The notes under the pieces: model-generated
What the model was told of the DNA's origin: nothing
The model's database searches: none
Seen by the model: only the letters and a program-made list of their open reading frames with translations
Shown: piece by piece, positions 33,187 through 44,911 of the stretch
Numbering within the stretch: position 1 is the first letter of the stretch
How the letters are laid out: the number at the start of each line of letters is the position of its first letter
NCBI GenBank assembly: GCA_963576565.1
Contig: OY755040.1
Location: 83,594,821 to 83,658,820 of the forward strand
Reading direction: 5' to 3'
DNA: 64,000 nucleotides
Source: Aspidapion aeneum
Lineage: Eukaryota; Arthropoda; Insecta; Coleoptera; Brentidae
Position numbers and translations under genes: made by a program

Positions 33187-35275
33187 CTTCAAGTAGTAGA
33201 CTTGGAATAGGCTCGTATTTCATTCATAAATTTATTTTTGTTTTGAAACGGTATGCGAAACAAAATTTAGTGACTGGGAGAAAGATACAAAACGTGTTTT
33301 GTTTTGGTTTTATTCTTAGGTGGCAACGCCGTGTTGTTGCTTTCCTACGTATGTCTGTGATAGGTGCGGTTTAATCGTAGATGTAGGCAGTGGCGGAGTA
33401 AAATAAAAATAAAATAAATTGTGACTTTTAACATAGGTTAAGTCCATAAATATTATAATTAACACGATTTTTTTTTATCATTCTCCTCTTCGTTGCATCT
33501 TTTATAGACAAATTAGATTAAAAAAACATTGGGCGCCGTACAACTCGGCTTCCGATAATTTTTTTTGATAAAATTTTTAAAAAACACAGAATATTCAAAA
33601 ATTTCTAATACATCCTTTACGCAATTTTCTTGCGATATGGCTTTGGTAACTATTTGTAGTCAGTAGTAGACCTGAGTCCATTAAGTCGAGTGTTGAAATA
33701 TATTCTGAGAATTTTTAGGTTTTAAGAATTTTTTTAAAAATTTATCATTTTAATGTTTTAAGAATTTTTGAAAAATTTGACAAGGTTTGGTTAGGTATTT
33801 TTTTAACCTGAACAGGACCAATAAGGACTGACAGGATCTATACATATATTTTTGTTGTTGATCATGATATTGATCTGCATTTTTTGTACTAATTTCGGTG
33901 CCTAATATTTGTGACTGGTGCACTTTGGCATCTTCAAAAATCAAAATTAGAATTGTAACAATAAATAACTTATATTAAAATACAGGGTGTAATTTTAATG
34001 ATGCACCAAACTTTAAGGCGTGGTAGGGAAGGTCAAAAGAAGAATATTTTTCCTATTCCACTTTGCATTAAACCTCTTTATTTGTTAGATACTGGGTCTC
34101 AAAGTGAAGGATTCTTTTTCGATTGTTTATTATACCTTCCTTGAAAATAGAAAATCAAAATTTTTTGGAGTTAAAATAGAAGTAACAATTATGTGGTAAA
34201 ATTATTTAAAGAAGCAAATATTACTGAAAATTACGACCAAAAATTTTAAAAAATCTTTTTAAATTTGGTACTATTATCACAATTGTTTATAATTATTAAG
34301 GGGCCTTTAGATGTTTACAAAAGCCTATCTCAAAATTGTTTTGTAAATTTAATAGCTCAGAAAAAAAATAATTTATAACAAAAATTTACAAATTTATCTT
34401 TTAACCTTTAATTTTTTAGAACAAAAGAATAAAAAAAAATTCATCACAATGAACTAAAAAATTATTTGACAATGTCAAATTTGTCATTTTTAAAACTCCC
34501 AGTTTTCCCTCACTCTTCAAACTTGACAAATGCTTTAACTTGGAAACAAAAAACTTTTGACCACTAGTTATTTGAATTTTTTCTCTAGTTTTGACCTTCT
34601 GCATCAACCCTTAAAGTGTGGAGTCAAAAGGCCACTAAATAAGTACAAGATAGGTTCATTGGGATTTTCTAAAGTTGAGGTAGATAGTAGGCCAATAGTT
34701 TAAAAAAATCAGTATATTACCAAATTTGAAATTAATATATATTTTTTTACAGTATAATATAAAATAATTTACTTTCCTATTCGAGATCTTGCTATAACAT
34801 ATTCTGATATTTTTTAATAACATTTTAACTTATTATTAGTTGGTAAAATAAAATCACAACATAACTAATTATACAGGGTGTTATGTAAACATATTTTATA
34901 ATTAAATGGGCGGTAGAAGAGGTCATAACAAACTACAAAAAAGGCATTTTTGCAAAAATATGAACTTTGTTGTTTGTTTTGACCACCCTCTTAAATACAT
35001 GAAACAATGTCCATTAAAAACAGCTAAACTTTAAACTTAAATTATTATACAATATACAAACTAGTTACAGCTAACAAAATAAAATAACAAATAATATTTA
35101 AAAGCAAAGCATATTTTTTTTTGTATAATTATTATGTTTTCATCGAGATTTTTGAGAGTTGTTTTTAAATTTTTAAATAATAAAAAAATACATTGAAAAT
35201 ACAGTTGATTCAGCTTATTATCATTTTACTTTATTTTATTACCAATATTTTTTACTTTTATTTCTGTTATTTAAT
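33187..35275. other. non-coding DNA between MMP and THAP/P gene
   Basis: AT-rich. Two sites start with ACAGGGTGT (33984 and 34874) followed by related sequence (each has a GG(T)AG(A)AGGTCA block further on), so remnants of one MITE family are likely. The 3' untranslated part and the left end of the THAP/P transposon must lie here, but I could not find its terminal repeat. No DNA polymerase gene is visible. Confidence 0.5.
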
Positions 35276-38200
35276 TTACTCGTTGCGGAATAGTACAGTT
35301 TTTGTATTCACGCTACGAGTTCTATTTTTGTAAAGTAAATCTTTTTTTCTATTTGTTTCATGATGAATTCTTAGGGAAAAATATCTGTTTAAAATTAATT
35401 TGGCTAGCTCTGCCCCATGATTGTCAAGAACATCATGGTCAAAAATGTGATCACCACAATATTCATACACCTTAGCTAATAATTGATAATCTAAGGTATT
35501 GTTAATTAAAATTTCAAGCAAATTTTTTAAACTCTTATTAAAAAGATTAACTGTTTTATGAAAACAGCGAAAATATTTTTCGGCATTTTTACAAAGCAAT
35601 ATTACTATTTCACTAGCATTGACTAATTTCCCGTATGTTTTTTGAACCTGAAGTTTTGAAACAGTAACATTATTTTTTAATAGTGATGTACATTTGTGGC
35701 AAGTAATTTTTTTTTCAATACTACGTACAACATATCCAGCAATATAAGTGACTATATCATCCTGATATGTCGTTAAACTACTGCCAAATGTACTGTCTAA
35801 TCGCAGACAGTTGTCAACTTTCTCATTGACGGTTTGTAAATATATTTTGTACTTTTGTTCTTCTTCATCATCTTCTTCCAGATAATTATAATTTTCTGTT
35901 ATTAAAAGCCTGGTGCCAGATCCACAAGTTAAAATAGTCAAGTTATCTAAATCTACCGCGTTTGCATTTTTAGAGGCTTTTAGTTGGGAGTGCACTATTA
36001 TTCTTTTATAGGCAGCCTCAAACTGTCTTGCTGAGGGATTATTATTAAACCCTCCCTTGCTGCGGAAGACACTAAATATTAGTTCCAGATGGTCTTGTGA
36101 TAACTTATATGTGAGAAGATATTGTAAAACTTGTTTCTCTTTAACATAAAGGAAATATATGTTTTTCACACTTAAAGATGTTATAAGGATTCCAAGAAAT
36201 CCTGTTTTTCTGGCTGAAGACAAAATGGGTCTACCATTTAGAGTGAGACCCCGAATATAATCTTCAATTTCCAGGAATTTTTCCATGAAAACTTGCTCCG
36301 TTTTTTCAGAAAAAGGTCTTTTATATAAATATTTTGCCCAATAGTTCCTTGAGTTTAGCATATCGAATAAATCATTGAATTTCAAAATAAATTCTGAAGT
36401 AGCCTCAGAATCCTCGAAATCGGGGTCTTTTATATCTTCCCTCAAAAATGTAATTGCATCACTTACACTTCTGCTCAAAGTTTGAGTGGCAAGCTTTACC
36501 TTCATTTTTTCTTTGACCCAATGAATGTGTCGCTTTCTTAATTTCGTAGCCGCGTGCAAACCTTCCGAGCTCTGCTTTTCTTCTAGCCGATTAATGAAAT
36601 CCCACTTAATGGGTCTTTCATTGCCATCTTTTATTCCAGTGACAGACCCAAAAGCATTTCTGACTAATTTTATCATATGACTTATGTCTAATATTATGTA
36701 AACAGGTTCCTTCGTAACCGGATGGGGAAAGTCAGTTTTTAAATTATTAATGTCCTCAAATTTAGCACCCAGTACTTCTGCTGTTGAAAGATTTACCGGA
36801 GCCCCATCAAAAGTTAAGGAACAAATGGTGACGCCAGTTTTTCCATCATCATGTAACATCTCTAGACATCTTCGTACTAACCCAGCCTTTTCTGTAGCGC
36901 ATAGGCCATCTAGAAAAAAATAGCCTACAGGAACTTTCCAAGATCCATTAACACAAGTTACCAGGAAAACTAAGACTTCCCTAGCTTCATCGAGACAGTC
37001 TGAGGATATCTTCGAACCGATATCAACATAGCCAGTAAATTTTTTGCCTGTCCACTCAACTAGCTTTCTTATTGACATCTCGTCAAACACTAAATTGCAT
37101 AACAACGACTGTGTACCGTTTTTGCTTTTTAATTTGATGGCGTTAAGAGCTTCTTGAGTGAACCCAGGACTTCCGTCAATTACCTTGAACCACTTGGATA
37201 TTGTTGACGTATCTGGTAATGAGGCGTTAAAAGTTTCTCTAACATAATTGTAGGCTTTAGGTGAGTAAAACGACAACGTCAAAGCAAAAGATCTCAAGGT
37301 CTCATTATACTTTTGCTTGGTAGGTCCTTGTAGAATTCTTTCGAAAAGTTCTTTTGGAACTCCTGACAGGGATGCCTAAAAAAAATAGTTTAGACACCAC
37401 CCTCTTTTCTTCTCGATTTTGTGATATAATTTTCCAGCACAGTGCACAAGTATTACTTTACACAGGCTTCAAACTTTACATGTAATGTGAATGTGAAAAT
37501 TTCTATCAATATTTTGAAAATCTACAAGGTAAATAAAAATTAAATTGCTAAATCAAATATGTGCATTTTTCAGATATTTTTTAACTTATAGACCAGAAGT
37601 TAATAATATACCTTGCAGAGATTGATCATTTTAGGCATACTTCGTCTTTCTTAGTATAACCTCCATAAAAAGACATTATTTTGTAAATCTTTTGCTAGTA
37701 CCAAATAATTTTTTTTCTTACTTTTAACGCAGGCTCTGCATGTTCCGAAATGAAATTTTTATTCCGTAAGCAGCTCAAAAGTTCTTTTAAGGTTGTAACC
37801 TTCGAAGACAACCTCTTGACTGATGTTTGTAGAAGTTTAATCTTCTTTTGTTGCAGTTTTATCTTGGTTTGCATCATGTCTAAATTTCTCCGCCTCTTAC
37901 GAGGAGTAGAAAAATCACTGCTTTCCAAGTCTCCAGGGTAAGTGTATCTCTTTCTGCAATAGAAAAAGAAAACATTTTTTAACACTAAACGATCAATTCA
38001 TACAACACCAAAAACATAATACTTGTAAATATATGCTGTACTGCTGGAAAAAAAGCCTGTTATCTTCTATATTGTGTCATTTTGGTAAAAAATTTCCACC
38101 ATCTTAATTTTTTTCTTCATTTATACCGGGACCTTCCATCAATATAGCATCAATTCCCAGTTTCGCAAAGTTTAGAGCAAGAGTATTAAAGCATTAAATA

Positions 38201-41200
38201 ATAACAAACATCCATGTACCTAAACAGGACTCGTACAAGGACCGCCAGAGTGCGAGGCGGACGTCTTACCACTGCGCTACAGACGACAACTAACTTGCTG
38301 TCATTTACCATATTAATGTCGTCAAATTTTAAGAAAATACTCTGCCAATATATGGGCCCCTAAGCTCACACTAGGTACTATAGTTATAGTGTACGTGCGA
38401 GCTAATAAAACTAAAACCTGAAATATATCTTATTCAACTCCAGACTAAATTACCTTTTGTTTGATACCACACAAGCCATGTTTTGACTCAAATTTTTGAA
38501 ATCTACCCCCACCCTTAAAAAACAAAAACTAAAATGTATTTTGTTTAACTCCGGACTTAATTACCTTTCGTTTGATATCACACACGCCATATTTTCACAT
38601 AAATTCAAATTTTTGAAATCTACCCCCACCCTTTTTGAAGAAAAAAAAACTAAAATGTATTTTGTTTAACTCCATACTCAATTACCTTTGGTTTGATATC
38701 ACACACGCCATATTTTCACATAAATTCTAATTTTTGAAATCTTCCCCTACCCTTTTATTTGGCTTGTGTTCGGTGGATTTTGTTTTAGAGTTATGCGCGT
38801 TGGTCGTTACAGACAGACATACAGACAGACAGACATACAGACAGACCGACAGACAGACAAACGGCGCGACAAAAAAGTTTCAAAATCATCTGAAACGCAA
38901 AGATATATAAAAAAATTTGAAATCGGAGCAACTTTTTTTTTCTCGAAAAAATTAGGATCACCATAGCTCACACTACTACAGTATAGTATATGTGTGAGCT
39001 AAAAACCAGGTCTAACTAAATATTGATTAACACTCACCTTTTTCTGGAGCTTCTTTCGTCTTGTTTTAGTAGTTCTACTTCAGAAGCTGTTAAGGTAGAA
39101 GATGACGAATGGGGAGAATGGGGCCTAAAAAAGTAAAAAAATACATAATGAAAAATATTTTTAAAAAATTATCGATCTAACTTCTTGAGAAATTTTGTGA
39201 CGGGTAGATAGCCTGATAGACATTCATATATATATAGTCAAATTTTTTAATGAGTGCAGTGATATTATAATGTAATAAACAATAACTTATTAAAAATGTA
39301 GTCAACATCCAAAAATATAACAAAGTTATCAAAAAACAATGTAGCACTTTACGAAAAATCTTACTGTAAATTATTATGGCTAAAAATGTGTACTTACGCC
39401 AATGGAAGAGTAAAATCCTTTGATATGACAGTGGTACATAGTCCTGATGGCCCAGCAATACTTAGTAATGATGTACTTGTTTCTTCTTCCAACTTGTTTT
39501 CCTCTCTAAAAACAACAACATGGTGATGATTATTATGATTGTATACTATAATCTATTTATAAAGCTATACCTCTACCTAAGGGACTATTCTTAAATTATG
39601 TAATGCTGAAGGGGTGGGAGGGCGATTTAGCTTTGCGTTACACTCAATGTTGGCTCATTTCATATGAAATCAACCAAAAAAAAAAGGAGGTTTGGCACCT
39701 TACCGATTTTGATAATTTTTGGTACATTTATTCTACCCATAAATAAGATTAAAAATCCTAAATTTTCATTTTTTTCTGATAAGTAGTTTTTTTAATTAAA
39801 TTTTGAAAATCGAAAAATCTGCTAATTTGGCTATATACATATGATCTAAAAAGAAATATCTCGAGAACTCCTTCACGGGGGTAGTAATATAGCGCTTATT
39901 TAAAAGGTCTTTAAATTACATTTTGAACGAATTATCACGTGATTTATCTTTTAATAAAACCAAAACCGAAAAAAAAATATTTTTCAAAATTTGTGAAAAA
40001 AGTATTTTTTATTTTTAATAAAAAAATATATACATATATATTATGTTTTAGCAAGATCCTCACCAAATTTTAGGGTGGAGAAGTAATAGGTTCATTAAAA
40101 AAAAATAACAATAAAAAACATGAAAAAATAGTAGGAAAATGATAATTTTCTTGAAAAAAATACACAAAACAGACATTTTAAATAAAAAATTACTGAATTA
40201 TTTCAATCATTGTGATGTTTTAGCATTAAAACATAAAAAATACATAGTTTATTATTTTCTTAATTTTGGATTTTTTTAATTTTTATTTTTTACGATTTAA
40301 TATTTTTTCTTAAATTCAGGTAACATTGGTAAACTTGGCACTGTTAGTTTTTGCCTAAAATGTCTGTTTTGTGTATTGTATTTGCAAATGCTCATTTTAA
40401 ATTTAGTGAAGATCTTGAAAAAAAAAATTATAATTTTTTAAGAAATTTTGAAAAATATATTTTTTTCAAATTTCAGTTTTGTTTTTAATACAAATAAATC
40501 ACGTTATACTTTATTCAAAAGACCTTTCAAGTAAGCCCTATATCACTGCTCTGGTGTAAGTAGTTCTCGAGAATTTTTGTCAGTTCATGTTGAACCGCAT
40601 TGGCAGTTTGTTTCTATTTTCAAAATTTAACTAAAAAAAAACTAGTTATCAGTAGAAAAATTTTTAATTCAGGATTTTTCATCCTCTTTATGAAAAGTTG
40701 TTTTTTTCTGGAAAACACTAGAAACCAAATGCATATTTACAAAAATATCTATTAATAATATTAATTTTATTAAATTAATTTATAACATACCTTATAACAA
40801 AAGCTGGTGTTTCTTCTATTAGTTGTTCAAAAACATTCTCCTTCAAAGTTTTAATTTTTGTTGTAGGAGGAGTGCCAGAGGTTGTTGAATCTGATTGTAT
40901 TTCCGAACTAAAAAAAAACACATGGTCTTTTTTGTGTTCTGTGTAAAATATTCTCAAAGAAAATGTTCTTTCCAAGGAGTGATTTTATTTACCTATACTG
41001 AAAAATCTGAGAAAAAATACTATATTTATTTTTAAAAACTAACCTTTCGCTATCAAATGCTCTATGGAGAATTCTGGGAAGACTTCCTGGCTTGAGTTTT
41101 CTTCTCCCATCAGTTCCACGATGGAAATCGGATGGTTGAAAATGGTTTGAGCATATAACTGCGTGCTGGTTGGGCAATCTATCACCTTCAAGACCCAGCA

Positions 41201-44010
41201 AGGAGATCCACAGGTTTCGATGCTCAGCATTTTTAGGAAAGCTAAATATAAAAAAAACTGTATTAAGTGTTCTCAGGCACTGCAAACATTTTGGATCCGC
41301 CAATGTTGTAATAAAAAACGTAAATTGTAGTGTTACCGTAACCAAACACTACACCTACCAAATTTCAACACTTGACTTAATGAATTTAACTTTACTTAAC
41401 AAAACCAAATTTGAAGAAACTTGCGTAAAAAATGTTTTAAAGATTTTTTTTCTATAAATACTATATCTATTTTGTTATTCATCTGCACATTTTATAGAAA
41501 AAAAAAATTTAGTCCGGCGCCGGGTTGGGCCGGCGCCCAGTTGGCGGCGCCGAGTTGTCCTAGACCGTGGCCTCCATACCTAGGGTATGGATGGCTAAAA
41601 ATAGAAATAAAATGTGTTACAGATGAAAACTTTTTAAAAAGATATAAAAAAATTTTTTTGTCAAGGCCTTACAATTATATCTAAGGTATTTGTCAGAGTG
41701 GGCCCCTCTCCCCCTCCTCTCCTGGATCCGCCAATGGTGGTAGGTAGTTAGTTTTTCCAATAATAAAAAATAATAAAAAAAATGTAGTTCGAACCGAGCA
41801 GAGAGCAATTAGCATCCTGTATGTAACAGATAATTCACCATAAATTTTTCAACTCATCCACCAGCCTAACTAACCTAATTAAATAACATTACCAACCAAC
41901 CCAACCCTTCGGCCTAATTAATGAACTAACCTAACCAATTTTGACTATTCAATATTTTAATTTTTCTAAATTTTTTTATTCAATATTAACTTTTTCAACA
42001 TTTTGATCTTCTATTTTTTATTTATTCACCATTTGGATTATTTAATGTTTGGGGTTTGGAGTAATGCAAGAAATTTGTACATGAATTGCCGTAATTTTCA
42101 TTTTGTTTCATTACATTTTTATTGACAAACAAAATGTCAATTTTTAAAAAAAGGTAAAATAAACTAAAAAAAAAATATTACAATGAGGTTATAACCAGGG
42201 TTAAAAGCAACCCGGGAGAGTTGATTTAAAAACTGTTTTATTGACCCGAAAAAATCTCTGATTTGCTAATGATATGTGAAAAGGAATATAAAAAAGATAT
42301 TGATTTCGAGTATTCACTTGAGAAGAATTTAGAGTTTTTTTACTAGTACGGCTCGGGCAGTCAACAAAAGTATATAATTTTGAAAAGTATTTAAAGGTCA
42401 TGATGTTCTCTTCTTGTTGACAAAGATAATGCCATGCTAAATCTATATGGATAATGACATTTGCTGTTTATCCCATCGATCTCAAAGTATCTTACTTTAA
42501 AAACAAATTAATAGTGAAGTTAAAATTTTAACGACAGATGAGATTACTAACTAAAACCGCTACAAATAACAGGTAAAAATGGCAGGTCAGCCTAGGTTGG
42601 GTTCAATAAGGTTTTAAAAAATATTTTTTTCAATTCAAAATCCTAAGTCTCTTAGGAACTATGGCAGCGTCAAAAATTGCTTACATTGTTAAAAATAAAC
42701 AAAACTGTTTTGAACAGCAGATCTGAAATAGTTATTTACCTAGCTAGTGCGGAAAGTGATACTTTTACGCACGCGACGGCAGTTGCCCGAATGACGCTTT
42801 GCGGAGTTCGGGCACGCCGTCAAGGGCGGAAAAGGCACTTTCCGCAAGAGTTAGGTACAAAATTTTTCCTAGTTGCATAAAAAGCTTGGTTTTACATTTT
42901 AATATATTTGGTATTTTTTACATTAAAACAGCAAAAAACAAATTCTGTTTTCATTTTTAATTTAATTGAGTTTATAAATGGGTCAATAAGTCTAATTAGG
43001 CCTAAAATTCACGGCGTGCGGAAAGTTCAACTTTCCGCACGCCGTGAATTTTAGGCCTAATTAGACTTATTGACCCATTTATAAACTCAATTAAATTAAA
43101 AATGAGGCCTAATTAGACTTATTGACCCATTTATAAACTCAATTAATTTAAAAATGAAAACAGAATTTGTTTTTTGCTGTTTTAATGTAAAAAATACCAA
43201 ATATATTAAAATGTAAAACCAAGCTTTTTCTGCAACTAGGAAAAATTATGTACCTAACTCTTGCGGAAAGTGCCTTTTCCACCCTTGACGGCGTGCCCGA
43301 ACTCCGCAAAGCGTCGTTCGGGCAACTGCCGTCGCGTGCGTAAAAGTATCACTTTCCGCACTAGTTAGGTAAATAACTATTTTCAAATAGACAGAGTTGG
43401 AAAGTTGCTTATGTCTGATAAATTTTGTTGTTCCACTACTTTTGAAAGACCCTGTAGGTAGGTATACCTAGATGACAATGGATCAGGTAGTCTCTTTTCA
43501 AGTCTTTGTTTTGTTAAAAGTAAAGGCCTTTATTTTGAAAAATTGGATTTCTAAGAACTGTAGGTACCTGTGGTGTGGTTGGGTTTTTCCAAGCTATAAG
43601 AGGTAGGTACCCAGTTAGGTAGGCAAATTCCTTGAGCCAAAATATTTGTTTATTTTGTTGTATAAACGCATAACAAATTGTAAATTTTAATTGGTGTCAG
43701 TCAATTTTGATCAATATTAAACGTAGAATTTTTCAAAAAACAATGAACCGTGTACCTAACTACTACCTAGTTATCCCCTTTTGTAACAAAATAAACTAAA
43801 GTACCTGCCTATATTACAACTCAATTAAAATATCGTTTTATAAAATAATATTTTTTTCTTACCTCCACAAAACCATTCACAAAACATGCACAAAACTAAA
43901 CATCTACGCCAATGCATTAGGCAATATTTTGACATTTTAACTTACCGATGAAATGATGTTTCTTCATCTAAAACATCAAGTTTTTTACACACAGTACACT
44001 CCCGAACCAT
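35276..44010 (-). CDS. THAP9/P-element-type transposase, seven exons, apparently intact
   Basis: Exons on the minus strand: 44010-43946, 41241-41044, 40907-40791, 39505-39398, 39124-39038, 37953-37722, 37375-35276. Every junction has GT...AG, and phases fit, giving 2907 nt = 968 codons plus stop with no lesion. The N terminus is a complete THAP zinc finger: Cys5-x2-Cys8...Cys52-x2-His55, with the invariant Pro24, Trp33 and Phe56 and a SLPRIL box. Exon 6 encodes a basic/leucine-rich coiled coil. Exon 7 is the P-type catalytic core: FDEMSI (Asp about 367), TFDGAPV, ILDISHMIKLVRN (about 499), and DHLELIFSVFRSKGGFNN.P with Glu about 700. P transposases bind DNA with the THAP domain, dimerise by the coiled coil and cut with an RNase H-fold core in the nucleus. 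Size compares with 751 aa for Drosophila P and ~900 for THAP9. Confidence 0.88.
37376..37721 (-). other. intron 6 of the THAP/P gene
   Basis: 346 bp, donor GTAAGA at 37721, acceptor AG at 37377-37376. AT-rich; nothing else seen. Confidence 0.7.
38224..38288 (-). repeat. tRNA-like SINE head or tRNA pseudogene
   Basis: Minus strand reads TAGCGCAGTGGTAAGACG, a good A-box/D-arm, then an anticodon-arm-like stretch, and CGAGTCC matching part of a B-box. The acceptor stem does not pair well, so a SINE head is preferred over a functional tRNA. Confidence 0.45.
38345..38995. repeat. repeat with three ~110-bp tandem units and hairpin ends
   Basis: Three units around 38405-38515, 38520-38635 and 38640-38760 share AACTCC..ACT.AATTACCTTT.GTTTGAT followed by TTTTTGAAATCTACCCC. 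Hairpin-forming GAGCTCACAC / GTGTGAGCT-type sequences occur at both sides (38352-38400 and 38965-39000), suggesting the borders of one element. Confidence 0.55.
39660..40730. repeat. inverted-repeat element in intron 3 of the THAP/P gene
   Basis: The arm at about 39680-40090 is the imperfect reverse complement of about 40370-40720 (for example CTCGAGAACTCCTTCACGGG near 39862 against the CTGGTGTAAGTAGTTCTCGAG region near 40550). The centre is AT-rich. Non-coding. Confidence 0.6.
41510..41750. repeat. GC-rich hairpin and repeat end in intron 1
   Basis: 41510-41565 is an isolated GC-rich block (GGCGCCGGGTTGGGCCGGCG) in an AT-rich intron. Near 41720-41745 a GGATCCGCCAATGGTGG motif recurs in part at 41290-41305. 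Probably fragments of DNA transposons. The rest of intron 1 (41242-43945) is AT-rich apart from the foldback at 42728. Confidence 0.4.
42728..43380. mobile_element. compact foldback element (arms ~300 bp)
   Basis: An almost perfect inverted repeat: ATAGTTATTTACCTAGCTAG at the left and its mirror AGTTAGGTAAATAACTAT at the right, with a central palindrome around 43018-43044 (GTGCGGAAAGTTCAACTTTC). The right arm has an extra duplicated ~55-bp segment. A related copy is at 48298. The G+C-rich outer segment (GCGACGGCAGTTGCCCGAA) stands out from the surroundings. No coding capacity. Confidence 0.85.
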
Positions 44011-44911
44011 TATATCGGTTAAGCAGATAGTTTTTTGTCTTTCTTAGAAAAAAAAAACAGAAATTTGTCTATAATTTGTCAAAAAACACAATAAAATCAC
44101 GAACGCTAACAAGCAACACTGGTGGTCCACAGACGAATGAATGAAAATACGAGTGTTAGATTCGTTTACCGGGACATTTTGGCCCGCTGTGTCTCTTTTC
44201 CGCTCAAGGTGGGAGGGTTTGAGAGAGGTGCGAGATGTCCGGCGCATTTTGAGATGACTACTAAAAGAATCTTTACTATGCGTGTGTTCACTTTCAGAAT
44301 AGTCCTTTTTGCTTTAAATCGAACCATTCGAACGTATCTCTTTCGCATGCAGAGCGGGAGGATTTGACAAAGATGCAAACTGTCTCGACGCTTTAAGATA
44401 AGTTATTAAATTAAATTTACTTCGTTTTTTTTATTTTTATATCCTTCTCTATCGTGCCTGCAATGGGTCGTGTTCCACCTTCGTTGTCGGTTAAAAAAGA
44501 CATTCGTCACATGAGGCAGAAGATTTGATTTTTTCTCAGCACTCTCTCTCTCTGTTTCCTTATCTATTCCTAGATATCAATGATATTATAAGTATAATGA
44601 ATTCACAAAAAGTGTTGTTGAAACAGGAACTTTTAATTGGAATATATTGGCATACCCTGTCTTGACAAGGGTCTAGTTAAACAGCTAAAATCTTTGTTAG
44701 TCAAAATTAACACTTTTTATGAATAGTTTTGTAGGTATTAATAAAAATAAATATTTACAGGTTTTTTATTTACCATAGACAGTTTTACATTGTTTTAAAT
44801 TTCTGTAATGAATTACATAATTTGTTTTTATACAGGGTGACTTTGACCCATGATGAATACCATGTTCAGCGCAAAAAGGTAGATCTTTGTGAGAATCATG
44901 AAATTGTTTGG
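44011..44911. other. non-coding DNA between THAP/P gene and Polinton right TIR
   Basis: Should hold the promoter of the THAP/P gene and the right end of that transposon. Two related blocks occur around 44175-44250 and 44330-44395 (each with a TCTCTTTC.GC...GGGAGG.TTTGA pattern), possible subterminal repeats. No terminal repeat identified. Confidence 0.45.

Larger units (their letters stand above)
37954..39037 (-). other. intron 5 of the THAP/P gene, repeat-filled
   Basis: Bounded by the donor GTGAGT at 39037 and the acceptor AG at 37955-37954 (minus strand). It contains a tRNA-like SINE head, three tandem ~110-bp units, and a run of CAGACAGACA-type short repeats near 38815-38860. Confidence 0.65.

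Noticed and set aside
38224..38288. Possible functional tRNA gene
   Set aside because: Good A-box but poor acceptor pairing and only a partial B-box; a SINE head is more likely.
40989..41345. Stand-alone 118-aa protein from an upstream methionine
   Set aside because: Only 41044-41241 is a real exon of the THAP domain; the rest is intron read-through on both sides.
42677..42880. 67-aa plus-strand open frame in intron 1
   Set aside because: It lies largely in the arm of the compact foldback; its residues follow the palindromic DNA.
33187..44911. DNA polymerase B gene expected in a Polinton
   Set aside because: No YxDTDS-like or other family-B polymerase motif could be seen in the available frames on either strand; reported as absent instead.
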